Origin: Acidovorax sp. NB1
GTDB taxonomy: Bacteria > Pseudomonadota > Gammaproteobacteria > Burkholderiales > Burkholderiaceae_C
NCBI RefSeq assembly: GCF_005405905.1
Contig: NZ_BJHU01000005.1
Span: forward strand, 62,001 to 126,000
Length of the DNA stretch: 64,000 nucleotides
Direction of reading: 5' to 3'
Shown: one piece after another, positions 44,407 through 53,040 of the stretch
Layout of the letters: the number at the start of each line of letters is the position of its first letter
How positions within the stretch are numbered: the stretch's first letter is position 1
The notes under the pieces: model-generated
Told to the model about the DNA's origin: nothing
What the model saw: only the letters and a program-made list of their open reading frames with translations
The model's database searches: none
Position numbers and translations under genes: made by a program

Positions 44407-44628
44407 ATGGGAGCCACTGTGAGTCCACCCACTGCGCATGCTGAACTGATTGCCACATTCAAGCGGGCCGAGGCAGATGCCGATCATAAGTTCGGGCTGA
44501 TCAAAGCTGCAGCAAATAAAGGCCCCAAGGCAATCCAAGCCGCCACCGAAACAGCTGCAAAGGCTGCAAAACGCAGGGACTCGTATGCTCAAAAGCTGGG
44601 CATTCTTGGGGTGGATCTCAAAGATTGA
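44407..44628 (+). CDS. Small helical hypothetical protein
   Basis: 73 residues, Ala/Lys-rich and predicted nearly all helical (ELIATFKRAEADADHKFGL, then TETAAKAAKRR). It may form a coiled coil. Likely co-transcribed with the gene at 43973. No family recognised. Confidence 0.5.
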   Translation: MGATVSPPTAHAELIATFKRAEADADHKFGLIKAAANKGPKAIQAATETAAKAAKRRDSYAQKLGILGVDLKD

Positions 44629-44870
44629 GCGCTGCCAAGCATACGGCGTGACACCAGCCATTGGCGATGGCCTATAACCGTCCCTCATCGTCAAAATATT
44701 CGCTGCAATCTAAAAAAATAATCGGTTGTGCATCAATTAGCTCGATGTCCACACGCAGCACCGAAAGCGTTTTCTGTTTTCAGATCGCTAAGGTGTGGAG
44801 ATAGATGAGATACCGCTTTCGGCCAGGAGTTGCCGGTGGCGAGGTTACCAAGCGGTCACTCATGGGAACC

Positions 44871-45389
44871 TTACAGCACCTCACCCTGCAACTCTGGCGG
44901 TATCAGCGAAGCGTGGCTGCGATATATGGGATATAGCAAGTGCGCCCCGAGACTGGCAGCCACTTCGGCATATGCACGGTGAATTTTTGCGACTTCATTT
45001 GAGGGCTCGAGAGATACTGATTCGGCAAGGAGTTCTTCAAGTTGTGTCTCAAACGCTGAGCAAACAGCCAGGATGCGGCTGGCGAGCCCGGTGTTAGTCA
45101 ATAGATTCGAAGGGGCCTCAGAACTGCGCTTCATTTGAACCGGCTCCGTTGATCGACCATCTGGCAGGAGCTTGAGTGTTACGACATCGCCCTCCTTAAC
45201 GTTCACAACGGGCCAATCGATGTGCACAGACTCTGTTTTATGGGTCTCAATGCCAACGAGGCGCAGAACATTCTGTGCATCAGGCTCGGAATAACGCACT
45301 TCGATGTTCAAGTGCGCGCTGAGGAATCCCCTAGTATCCAGACCAGCAGTGCAAACGGGCTGGTCATTGAGCAACGCCTGAATACGCAT
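44871..45389 (-). CDS. Hypothetical protein
   Basis: 172 residues. The first ~95 residues look beta-rich (LNIEVRYSEPDAQNVLRLVG, GDVVTLKLLPDG), the rest helical. No signal peptide or membrane helix. I do not recognise it. It is convergent with the two small ORFs on its left and has lower GC than the flanking genes. The unannotated 45390-45650 upstream probably holds its promoter. Confidence 0.6.
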   Translation of the reverse strand: MRIQALLNDQPVCTAGLDTRGFLSAHLNIEVRYSEPDAQNVLRLVGIETHKTESVHIDWPVVNVKEGDVVTLKLLPDGRSTEPVQMKRSSEAPSNLLTNTGLASRILAVCSAFETQLEELLAESVSLEPSNEVAKIHRAYAEVAASLGAHLLYPIYRSHASLIPPELQGEVL

Positions 45390-45651
45390 GATTCGATAGC
45401 TGTAGTGGAAGCTGGCCTACTGTACTGGATCGACTGGTTGATGCGAATTGGTAGACCGCTTGGGCTGGCCGTGATCGGCTGGTGTTGGCCGATAGTACGC
45501 GTTCGATGGCTAAGTCTGGATGACGGCAATCGCTGCATTGCAGCAACCTCACCACCACATTCACTACCGCTTGAACAAGGCCCAAAGCTGGTCGCCAAAC
45601 ACCGCCACAGCAACTCCCCGCAGGCCGAACTGGCGCGACCGAATGAGCCAT

Positions 45652-45687
45652 AAAAAAACGCCGGGCTTTTTCAAACCCGGCGCTTTT
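45652..45687. terminator. Bidirectional terminator at the end of the molybdenum hydroxylase operon
   Basis: CGCCGGG (45659-45665) pairs with CCCGGCG (45676-45682). Seven A residues flank it on the left, which become a T run for the leftward gene ending at 45704. Confidence 0.82.
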
Positions 45688-45703
45688 ATTCCAACAAGCC
45701 ATA

Positions 45704-47983
45704 TCAAGCCAGCTTGAACGGCAACTCCCTAGGCGTCTTCCCCGTCAAGCGCGCCACCGCATTCGCAAACGCAGGCGCCAGCGGCGGCAACCCGGGTTCA
45801 CCCATCCCCGTGGGTGGCTCCGCACTGGGCACGATGTGCACAGCCACCTGAGGCATGTCGGTGATGCGGGGCACGGCGAAGTCGCCGAAGTTGCTTTGCT
45901 CCACCACGCCGTCCTTCAAGGTGATGGCAGCACCGGGCAGGCACATCGACAGGCCCATCAGCGCCCCACCCTGCACCTGTGCTTCCACGCTTTTCGGGTT
46001 GACCACCAGGTTGCAATGCACGCCTGCGGTGATGCTGTGCAGCTTAGGCGTGCCGTCTTTGACCGACGCCTCGACCACGTAGGCCACGACCGACTGGAAC
46101 GACTCGTGCACCGCCACGCCCCAGGCGCGGCCGGGGGCGAGCTTCTTTTTGCCGTAGCCCGATTGCGCCACGGCCAGCTGCAGCGCCGCCTTGTGGCGCG
46201 GGTGCTTGTCGCCCATCAGGGCCAGGCGGTAGGCCACGGGGTCTTGCTTCGTGGTGCGGGCCACTTCGTCGATCAGGGTCTCCATGGCATAGGCCGTGTG
46301 GGTGGAGCCCACGCTGCGCCACCACAGCACGGGCACATTCACATCGGGGTGGTGCACCGACAGCTTCATGGGCACGTCATAGGGCTCCTTCATGCCCTCG
46401 ATGGCCGTGGCGTCGATGCCGTTCTTGACCATGAAGGCCTCGAACGGCGAGCCCTTGACGATGGACTGGCCGACGATGGTGTGGTCCCACGCCAGGATTT
46501 TGCCCTGCGCGTCAAACCCGATCTCGGCGCGGTGCACGTGCATAGGGCGGTAGTAGCCGCCCTTGATGTCGTCCTCGCGGCTCCACAGGGTGCGCACCGG
46601 GGCGGTGATGCCCGCAGTGCGCGCGGCCTTGGCCACGCCGCAGGCCTCCACCACGTAGTCGCTGGTGGGGATGGCGCGGCGGCCAAAGCCGCCACCGGCC
46701 ATCTGGGTGTTGACCTTGACGTTCTGCGGCTGCAGGCCCAGGGTTTTGGCGGCGGCCATGGCGTCCAGGCCGGGCATCTGCGTGCCCATCCAGAGTTCGG
46801 CCTTGTCTCCGTCCAGCTTCACGGTGCAGTTGAGCGGCTCCATGGGTGCATGCGCCAGGTACGGGAAGACGAACTCGGCGCTGATCTTGTGTGCCGCGCC
46901 GGCCAGCGGCGCCATGTCGGCCTGCATGGCCACATTGCCCGGCTTGGCAGCCAGTTCGCGGTACTGTGTCAGCAGTTGGGCGGTGTCGGGTTTGGCGACT
47001 GCGCTGGTGTCCCATTCCACCTTCAGCGCGTCGCGGCCCTGTTTGGCGGGCCAGTAGCCGTCGGCGATGATGGCCACGCCCTCGCCGCCCCGGTCGGTGG
47101 GTACGCGCAGCACAGCCTTCACGCCCTTGATGGCTTTGGCAGCGCTGTCGTCCAGCGACTTCACCTTGCCGCCAAACACGGGCGGGCGGGCCACCACGGC
47201 CGTGAGCATGCCGGGCAGGCGCACGTCGATGCCGTAGTCCTGCTGGCCGCTCGACTTGGCCTTGGCATCGAGCCGCCCGGTGGGCTTGCCGATGATGCGG
47301 AACTGCTTGGGGTCCTTGAGCGCGACCTTTTCAGGCACGGGCTGCTTCATGGCGGCTTCGGCCAGTTGGCCGTAGCCCAGCTTCTTGCCGCCGGGGCCGA
47401 CCACAAAGCCGTTGCTGGTGCGCAGGGCCGACGCGTCCACACTCCACTGCGCAGCGGCAGCCCCGACCAGCATGGCCCGGGTGCGCGCGCCCAGTTCGCG
47501 GTATTGGGTGTACGAGTTCTTGATGGAGTTGGAGCCCCCCGTGAGGTGCATGCCAAACGCCGGGTCGGCATAGGCCGGGTTAGCGTCGCCGTGCACGCTG
47601 CGCACTTTGCTCCAGTCGGCATCCAGCTCCTCGGCCAGGATCATGGGCAGGCCGGTCTGCACGCCCTGGCCAAAGTCCAGGCGGTTGATGGTGACGGTGA
47701 CGGTGCCATCGGCATCGATGCGCACAAAGGCCGAGGGCTGCTCATGCGGCTTGAGGCCCGCAGGAGCCGCGGCGCCTGCGCCTTGTGCGGTGGCCACCAA
47801 GGGGAACGCCCCTAGCGCAAAGCCCGAGGCCGCAGTCACCTTCAGAAAGGTGCGGCGCGCCACACCGTCGGTTGCGTCCGATGCTATTGAATCAGTAGCT
47901 GCTTGCGCCTTATCCATCAGCGAAAGCAGGTTTTTTGGCATGTGGCTGCGTGCGGCTGCCACGGCAGAAGGGTCGAAATGCAT
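45704..47983 (-). CDS. Molybdopterin-binding large subunit, isoquinoline 1-oxidoreductase beta type
   Basis: 759 residues of the xanthine-oxidase superfamily. The N-terminus has a twin-arginine export signal (RRTFLKVTAASGFALGAFP) after a ~40-residue leader, then the aldehyde-oxidase hammerhead and Mo-binding domains (for example QMAGGGFGRRA and GEPGLPPLAPAFANAV with the catalytic Glu). With the 2Fe-2S subunit upstream it should hydroxylate an N-heterocycle or aldehyde in the periplasm. GAAGGAGAACACC precedes the ATG at 47983. Part of the leader is encoded by copy J of the dispersed repeat. Confidence 0.88.
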   Translation of the reverse strand: MHFDPSAVAAARSHMPKNLLSLMDKAQAATDSIASDATDGVARRTFLKVTAASGFALGAFPLVATAQGAGAAAPAGLKPHEQPSAFVRIDADGTVTVTINRLDFGQGVQTGLPMILAEELDADWSKVRSVHGDANPAYADPAFGMHLTGGSNSIKNSYTQYRELGARTRAMLVGAAAAQWSVDASALRTSNGFVVGPGGKKLGYGQLAEAAMKQPVPEKVALKDPKQFRIIGKPTGRLDAKAKSSGQQDYGIDVRLPGMLTAVVARPPVFGGKVKSLDDSAAKAIKGVKAVLRVPTDRGGEGVAIIADGYWPAKQGRDALKVEWDTSAVAKPDTAQLLTQYRELAAKPGNVAMQADMAPLAGAAHKISAEFVFPYLAHAPMEPLNCTVKLDGDKAELWMGTQMPGLDAMAAAKTLGLQPQNVKVNTQMAGGGFGRRAIPTSDYVVEACGVAKAARTAGITAPVRTLWSREDDIKGGYYRPMHVHRAEIGFDAQGKILAWDHTIVGQSIVKGSPFEAFMVKNGIDATAIEGMKEPYDVPMKLSVHHPDVNVPVLWWRSVGSTHTAYAMETLIDEVARTTKQDPVAYRLALMGDKHPRHKAALQLAVAQSGYGKKKLAPGRAWGVAVHESFQSVVAYVVEASVKDGTPKLHSITAGVHCNLVVNPKSVEAQVQGGALMGLSMCLPGAAITLKDGVVEQSNFGDFAVPRITDMPQVAVHIVPSAEPPTGMGEPGLPPLAPAFANAVARLTGKTPRELPFKLA
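47882..47922 (-). repeat. Dispersed palindromic repeat, copy J (inside the large-subunit gene)
   Basis: Read leftward: GGATAAGGCGCAAGCAGCTA followed by CTGATTCAATAG, close to the AGCAGCTATCAAATNAATAG end of copy B. It encodes about 14 residues between the start and the Tat motif. Confidence 0.5.
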
Positions 47984-48011
47984 GGTGTTCTCCTTCGGTC
48001 GGTGGTGTCGG

Positions 48012-48473
48012 TCAGGCCAGCGCCTTGGCGGCGTCGTGGATGGCCGCGCGAATGCGCACATAGGTGCCACAGCGGCATACGTTGCCCGCCATGGCGGCGT
48101 CGATGTCGGCGTCGGTGGGCTTCTTCTTGCCCTTGAGCAGCGCGGTGGCGCTCATGATCTGGCCGCTTTGGCAATAGCCGCACTGCGCCACGTCGTGCTT
48201 GACCCAGGCCGCGTGCACGGCCTTGCCCACCTTGTCGCTGGCCGTGACGGCCTCAATGGTGGTGATCTTCTGCCCTGCGGCCGCCGAGATCGGCGTGATG
48301 CACGAGCGGATGGGCGCTCCGTTCAGGTGCACCGTGCAGGCGCCGCACAAGGCCTGGCCGCAGCCAAACTTGGTACCGGTCATGCCCAGCGTGTCACGCA
48401 GGGCCCAGAGGATGGGCGTGGATTCGTCGGCATCGACGGGGGTGTCTTTGCCGTTGACGTTCAAAGTAGGCAT
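48012..48473 (-). CDS. 2Fe-2S subunit of the molybdenum hydroxylase (IorA type)
   Basis: 153 residues with both clusters: plant-ferredoxin-type CGQALCGACTVHLNGAPIRSC and the C-terminal CGYCQSGQ ... CRCGTY. It passes electrons from the Mo subunit. The large-subunit gene follows after 28 bp. It has no signal peptide, which fits export as a folded complex with the Tat-bearing large subunit. Confidence 0.93.
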   Translation of the reverse strand: MPTLNVNGKDTPVDADESTPILWALRDTLGMTGTKFGCGQALCGACTVHLNGAPIRSCITPISAAAGQKITTIEAVTASDKVGKAVHAAWVKHDVAQCGYCQSGQIMSATALLKGKKKPTDADIDAAMAGNVCRCGTYVRIRAAIHDAAKALA

Positions 48474-48576
48474 CGTGGGACTCCTTGGGGTGAAGGACAG
48501 CGCTCAAAAGCACAGCGCAAGCAGGTACGGCGTTGGGGTGGTTGTTCGCCGGGTTGTTGTTTTAGAGAATATTTAT

Positions 48577-48596
48577 TCGATTAAAACCGAAATCGA
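48577..48596. promoter_or_regulatory. Candidate TetR operator upstream of the hydroxylase genes
   Basis: TCGATT (48577-48582) and AATCGA (48591-48596) form an inverted repeat with an 8-nt spacer in the AT-rich region between the TetR gene and the 2Fe-2S gene. Confidence 0.45.
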
Positions 48597-48619
48597 GAAT
48601 TCGTGCTGGCCCGGGCTTC

Positions 48620-49192
48620 TCAGGCCTTGATGGCGTCCCAGCACAGCCCAAAGGCCATCTGGTGCACGGCCTCTTCATCGGGCAGCACCTGGGTGCGGAT
48701 CAGGTTGCCCGTCTCGCGCACCGAGCCCACCAGGCTGGCCGTGAGCAGGGGTATGGGCACCGCCTTCAAGATTTCCTGCTGCTGGCCCTCTTCCATCAAC
48801 GCAAAAAAGCCCGCCATCAGCCGGGTCGAAAACTCGCGGTTGCCCTCGGTGAACCAGGGCGAGTTGTAGTACTGTTCCTGGAACACCACCTCGGCATACT
48901 GGTCCAATCGGTGGCGCAGCAGGTTGCCCCAGATGCGCCGCACCCGTCCCCGGTAAGGCGTGCCGGGCACCACACCTTCCATGATGCGGGCGGCGGTCAC
49001 GGTCTTGGCGTCCTGGTAGAGCTGGCTGATGAGTTCGTCCTTGGACGGGTAGTACACATACAGCGTGCTCGTGGCCAGCCCTGCGTTGCGGGCGATTTCG
49101 GCCATGGTCAGGCCACTCAGCCCTGTCTGGGCCACCAGCTCGAAGGTGGCCTGGGCTATGGCGCGCTGTTTTTCGTCGTCTTTGGGTTTCAT
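48620..49192 (-). CDS. TetR family transcriptional regulator
   Basis: 190 residues from the ATG at 49192. The helix-turn-helix is LTMAEIARNAGLATSTLYVYYPSKDELI, standard for TetR. The C-terminal ligand domain is unassigned. It lies directly upstream of, and on the same strand as, the molybdenum hydroxylase genes, with 146 bp between that hold a palindrome, so it likely controls them. Confidence 0.9.
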   Translation of the reverse strand: MKPKDDEKQRAIAQATFELVAQTGLSGLTMAEIARNAGLATSTLYVYYPSKDELISQLYQDAKTVTAARIMEGVVPGTPYRGRVRRIWGNLLRHRLDQYAEVVFQEQYYNSPWFTEGNREFSTRLMAGFFALMEEGQQQEILKAVPIPLLTASLVGSVRETGNLIRTQVLPDEEAVHQMAFGLCWDAIKA

Positions 49193-49297
49193 CGCTGCGC
49201 CAATATAAGCGAATAAGCATTCGACAACAACCACGCCTTTCATGGAGCAGCTTGCCGCGCGACCGGGCTGCAAATCCCGGGGTGCACAATCGTGGCC

Positions 49298-49939
49298 ATG
49301 ACCACGAACTCCATCGCCGACCTCCGCAAAAGCTACGAGCGCGCCGAACTCAACGAAGACGCCTCGCACGCAGACCCCCTGCAGCAGTTTGACCAGTGGC
49401 TCAAAGAAGCCATTAGCGCCGAAGTGCCCGAGCCCAACGCCATGACGCTGGCCACCGTGGGCAGCGACCTGCGCCCCAGCACCCGCATCGTGCTCATCAA
49501 AGGCTATGACGAGCGCGGCATTGTCTGGTTTACCAATTACGACAGCCGCAAGGGCCGCCAACTGGCGGGCAACCCTTTTGCCGCCCTTCAGTTCCACTGG
49601 GTGGAGCTGGAACGGGTGGTGCGCATCGAAGGCACGGTGGAGAAGGTGAGCGACGAAGAAAGCGACGAATACTTCCAAAGCCGCCCGCTCGACTCCCGCA
49701 TTGGCGCCTGGGCCAGCCCGCAAAGCCAGGTGATTTCAGGCCGGGGTGTGCTGGTGGCCAACGCGGCCAAGTACGGCGCGCAGTTTATGCTCAAGCCACC
49801 CCGCCCGCCGCACTGGGGCGGCTACCGCCTCAAGCCCGATCTGTGGGAGTTCTGGCAGGGGCGCAAGAGCCGGTTGCATGACCGGCTGCGCTACCGGCTG
49901 GACGGGGGCGAGTGGGTGCGAGAGCGGCTGGCGCCCTGA
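49298..49939 (+). CDS. pdxH: Pyridoxamine 5'-phosphate oxidase
   Basis: 213 residues. FMN-binding blocks ([36 protein letters not shown]) and the C-terminal [17 protein letters not shown] match PdxH over its full length. It oxidises pyridoxamine or pyridoxine 5'-phosphate to PLP. The ATG at 49298 is preferred to the GTG six bases upstream. Divergent from the TetR gene. Confidence 0.95.
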   Translation: MTTNSIADLRKSYERAELNEDASHADPLQQFDQWLKEAISAEVPEPNAMTLATVGSDLRPSTRIVLIKGYDERGIVWFTNYDSRKGRQLAGNPFAALQFHWVELERVVRIEGTVEKVSDEESDEYFQSRPLDSRIGAWASPQSQVISGRGVLVANAAKYGAQFMLKPPRPPHWGGYRLKPDLWEFWQGRKSRLHDRLRYRLDGGEWVRERLAP

Positions 49940-49966
49940 GTCCAGGCTCGGTGCTCAACCCACCAC

Positions 49967-50911
49967 CTACCGCGTCACCGCCAATATCACCACCGGCATC
50001 GTCACCAGCCCCAGCGCGGTAGACACGGCCACGCTGGCCGTCACCTCTTCCTCTGCCACGCGGTAGCGCTGCGAGAACAGGAACACGTTGGCCCCCACGG
50101 GCAGCGATGCCGCGACGATCTTCACCGCCAGCGGCAGGCCCGACAGGCCCAGCGCCCAGCCCAGGGCGGCCAGCACCAGTGGGTGCGCCACACATTTGAC
50201 GAGCGCAATGCGCAGCGCGGCCTTGAACTGGTGGCCGACCTTGGTGAACGCCAGCGTCACCCCCACCAGCAGCAGCGCAATCGGCCCCAGGGCCTGGCCC
50301 AGCAGCTGCAGGGGTTTGCCCACCACCTCGGGTACCACTAGGCCGGTCTGCGCAAACAGCAGGCCCGCAATGATGGGCAGTGGCACCGGGTGCACGATGC
50401 CGTTGCGCATCGCCTGCAGCACGGTGCGCCATAGGGGTTGCTGGGTGCCGCCCGCCTGCCCCGCGTGTTCGCGCGCGGCGGCCAGCTCGAACACCACCGT
50501 GGCGGCGGTGAGCAGGATGAGCGAGTGCACCGAGATCAACGTGAACAGCGTGACCAGCCCTGCATCGCCAAACACCAGGCCCACCAGGGGCACACCGATC
50601 ATCAGCGTGTTGCTGAAGGTGTTGGCCAGCGCCCGCGCAGCGCCCAGGGTGTTGAAGCCCTGCAGTGCCAGCGTGGCTGCATACACCACACCAAAAGCCA
50701 CAAAGTAGATGCCCACGGGGCCAAAGTTCAGGTCCTGAATGTGCACCGTGCTCATGGTGCGAAACAGCAGCGCGGGCGTGAGCACCATGAACACCAGGTT
50801 GGCCAGGTCCTTGACCGACGCTGCACGGATCCAGCCGCGCCGTCCCACATAAAAACCGATGGCGATGAACAGGATGACGGGGATCAGCGAGGTGAAAACG
50901 GGCGAGTTCAA
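49967..50911 (-). CDS. AEC family transporter (auxin efflux carrier-like)
   Basis: 314 residues, about ten membrane helices in two inverted five-helix repeats, starting MNSPVFTSLIPVILFIAIG. Bacterial AEC proteins move malonate, malate or other organic acids. Convergent with pdxH, no operon partners, so the substrate is not indicated. Confidence 0.87.
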   Translation of the reverse strand: MNSPVFTSLIPVILFIAIGFYVGRRGWIRAASVKDLANLVFMVLTPALLFRTMSTVHIQDLNFGPVGIYFVAFGVVYAATLALQGFNTLGAARALANTFSNTLMIGVPLVGLVFGDAGLVTLFTLISVHSLILLTAATVVFELAAAREHAGQAGGTQQPLWRTVLQAMRNGIVHPVPLPIIAGLLFAQTGLVVPEVVGKPLQLLGQALGPIALLLVGVTLAFTKVGHQFKAALRIALVKCVAHPLVLAALGWALGLSGLPLAVKIVAASLPVGANVFLFSQRYRVAEEEVTASVAVSTALGLVTMPVVILAVTR

Positions 50912-51027
50912 GGCGGTAGCCGACGTGCGAACGCGGCAAGAAGGGGCAAGTTGGAGGGGGCAAAGAGCCAGTAGCAGGGCCCTATTGTGGCTTGGGCGGC
51001 GGCCTCACGCGCGTCTCTGCACTATGA

Positions 51028-51076
51028 ATTCAATAGCTACTAGCGCTTGCGCAGAAGGCGAAAGAGGCCATTTTGA
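51028..51076 (-). repeat. Dispersed palindromic repeat, copy F
   Basis: AATAGCTACTAGCGCTTGCG, then AGGCGAAAGAGGCCATTTTG. One of the best-preserved copies; lies in the 204-bp space between the AEC and PAS-GGDEF genes. Confidence 0.65.
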
Positions 51077-51115
51077 TGCAAAAAATCCGGCGCCAACGAC
51101 GCCCTGGAACGCGCT

Positions 51116-52738
51116 TTATTGAAAAACGCACACGCCCAGTGACTGGCTTTTGGCCCGGTACATGGCGGTGTCTGCAGCGCGCAGGTAGTCGTCCACCGTC
51201 GCCAGCCTGGATGCGCTGTTGGCCAAGCCGATACTCGCGCCACTGATCACAGTGTGCGTGCCGATCACATACGGCGCAGCGAGGGCCGCGGCAATCTGGT
51301 GGGCGCGTTGGCTGGCTTCGGCGGGATCAATGGACTCCAGCAGCACATTGAACTCGTCACCACTCATGCGGGCGACCAGATCCACCGCCCGCACGCAGGA
51401 TTCGAGCCGCCGCGCCACCTGTTGCAAGAGCTGGTCGCCCACATGGTGCCCGTAGCTGTCATTGACAGCCTTGAACCCGTTGAGGTCCAGCAGCAGCACG
51501 GCGAACATCGTGGCTCCACCGCGTGTCGGCGTGCCATCACCGTTCACCACCTCGTTCTGGTGCAGCGCGATCAGTTGCGCAAGGCGGTCGCGGAACAACG
51601 GCCGGCCGGGCAGGTTGGTCAGCGCATCGTAGGAGCTGCCACGCTCGGCCAGATCGCTGAGCGATCCCGCCATGCGCACGGGCACACCATTTTCGAACTC
51701 GGCGAGCCCGCGCCAATTGACCCACACCAGCCGCCCAGCCCCGTGGAACGCACGGAAGTCCACCGAAAAGTTCGGGCTGTTTCCCGACAGGTGCCTGCGG
51801 TAGGCCTCCTGCACGCGAGCGCGATCCTCGGGATCGATGAGTTGCTCCAGAAAGCGCCAGCCTCCGTCGTGCACATGATCGCGGCTACCCAGCCCGACGA
51901 TCTGGAGAAAACGCCCGGACACATGCAGAGCGTCCGTTCGCAAGTCCCAGTACCAGATACCGTCATTGGATCCGCGCGTTGCCAGCGAATAGCGGTTTTC
52001 AGAGTGCACCAATTCGAGTTCGGTGTCCTTCTGCTGGGTGACATCGATCATCAGGCCGATCATGCGGTTTGGTCGCCCCGGCTCGACCACGGCACGGCAC
52101 AGATCACGCACCCACACGACCTTGCCAGACTTGGCAATCAGCCTGTAACTCATCTCGTAGGCATGGCTGTGTGTGGCGTTGTAGGCGGCATCGTCAATCA
52201 CCAGGGCCTGCGCCAGATCATCGGGATGCACATGCGCCCGCCAGAAGCCCGGGTCCGCCCGCCATTCCTCGACGGAGTAACCGAACAAGCGTTCGACCTG
52301 CGGGCTCAGAAAGGTATTGCCCACACCGATTTCAGCCTCCCACACCACGCCATCAATGGTTTCCAGCAAGCGCAAAAAGCGCTGGCGAACTTCCACCAGC
52401 ACCTGTTCGGTGACCTCGGTGATCTCGATCAGCACACCCTGGCGGCTGATCACCCGCTCCGCCGCATCCGTCTCCGGGTGGAACTGCAGGCGCACCCAGC
52501 GGTAGTCCGCGTCGGCAAAGCGCAAGCGGAACACCGGCATGCCCGAGCGCATGGTGCCGACGTCGTCGGGATGCACGAACTCCAGCAAAGACCTGCCGAG
52601 CGCCGCAGCCACCGGATGGCCCGTGAGCTTGTGCCACGCGGGATTCAGATACGTGATCTCCCACAGCGCATCGGTCTGCACCACCGCCTCGGGCAGCAGT
52701 TGCAGCAGGTTCGCGGACGGCGCGGGAGTGTTAGGCAT
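51116..52738 (-). CDS. Soluble multi-PAS diguanylate cyclase
   Basis: 540 residues from the ATG at 52738 (a second ATG at 52753 is possible). Three PAS/PAC modules occupy about residues 10-365, then a GGDEF domain. The active site reads SGDEF (459-463), with Ser for the first Gly, and the inhibitory site RAVD (450-453) is intact. No membrane helix, so it senses a cytosolic signal. Some SGDEF proteins are active, so cyclase activity is possible but not assured. Confidence 0.88.
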   Translation of the reverse strand: MPNTPAPSANLLQLLPEAVVQTDALWEITYLNPAWHKLTGHPVAAALGRSLLEFVHPDDVGTMRSGMPVFRLRFADADYRWVRLQFHPETDAAERVISRQGVLIEITEVTEQVLVEVRQRFLRLLETIDGVVWEAEIGVGNTFLSPQVERLFGYSVEEWRADPGFWRAHVHPDDLAQALVIDDAAYNATHSHAYEMSYRLIAKSGKVVWVRDLCRAVVEPGRPNRMIGLMIDVTQQKDTELELVHSENRYSLATRGSNDGIWYWDLRTDALHVSGRFLQIVGLGSRDHVHDGGWRFLEQLIDPEDRARVQEAYRRHLSGNSPNFSVDFRAFHGAGRLVWVNWRGLAEFENGVPVRMAGSLSDLAERGSSYDALTNLPGRPLFRDRLAQLIALHQNEVVNGDGTPTRGGATMFAVLLLDLNGFKAVNDSYGHHVGDQLLQQVARRLESCVRAVDLVARMSGDEFNVLLESIDPAEASQRAHQIAAALAAPYVIGTHTVISGASIGLANSASRLATVDDYLRAADTAMYRAKSQSLGVCVFQ

Positions 52739-53040
52739 GCAGGGATATCGCAAAACAGGTCAGGTACATGCAGGGCGGCGCTGAACAAGTCCTTCGCGCG
52801 TCGCACAACCCGGTTGTGGGCGGCCTGCTGCGGTGCAAACTCCATTCCAGAATCGGGTGCGCGCCATCACGGGGACTGAGGCTGCATCGCCTTGACGGAT
52901 CGAAAAATCAACCATCTAAAAGCTAGTATGGCATGCATCTCAGCCATCCTTGGTCTCGGTGGTTTTGTGCAGTGAATGCGTGCAAGCCAGCAACGCCCTC
53001 CCCCGCTGCTGGCTCGCTCACAGCACGACGGCATCGCCCG

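Noticed and set aside
45222..45653. 143-codon + strand ORF partly opposite the 172-residue hypothetical gene
   Set aside because: Overlaps a better candidate on the other strand and shows no natural start signal.
45836..47815. 659-codon + strand frame opposite the Mo subunit
   Set aside because: Same artefact: His/Gly/Val-rich, no motif, no ribosome-binding site, while the opposite strand encodes a clear xanthine-oxidase-family enzyme.
52985..53014. Inverted repeat AGCCAGCA/TGCTGGCT after the receptor gene
   Set aside because: Loop of 14 nt and no T run in the direction of transcription; too weak to call a terminator.
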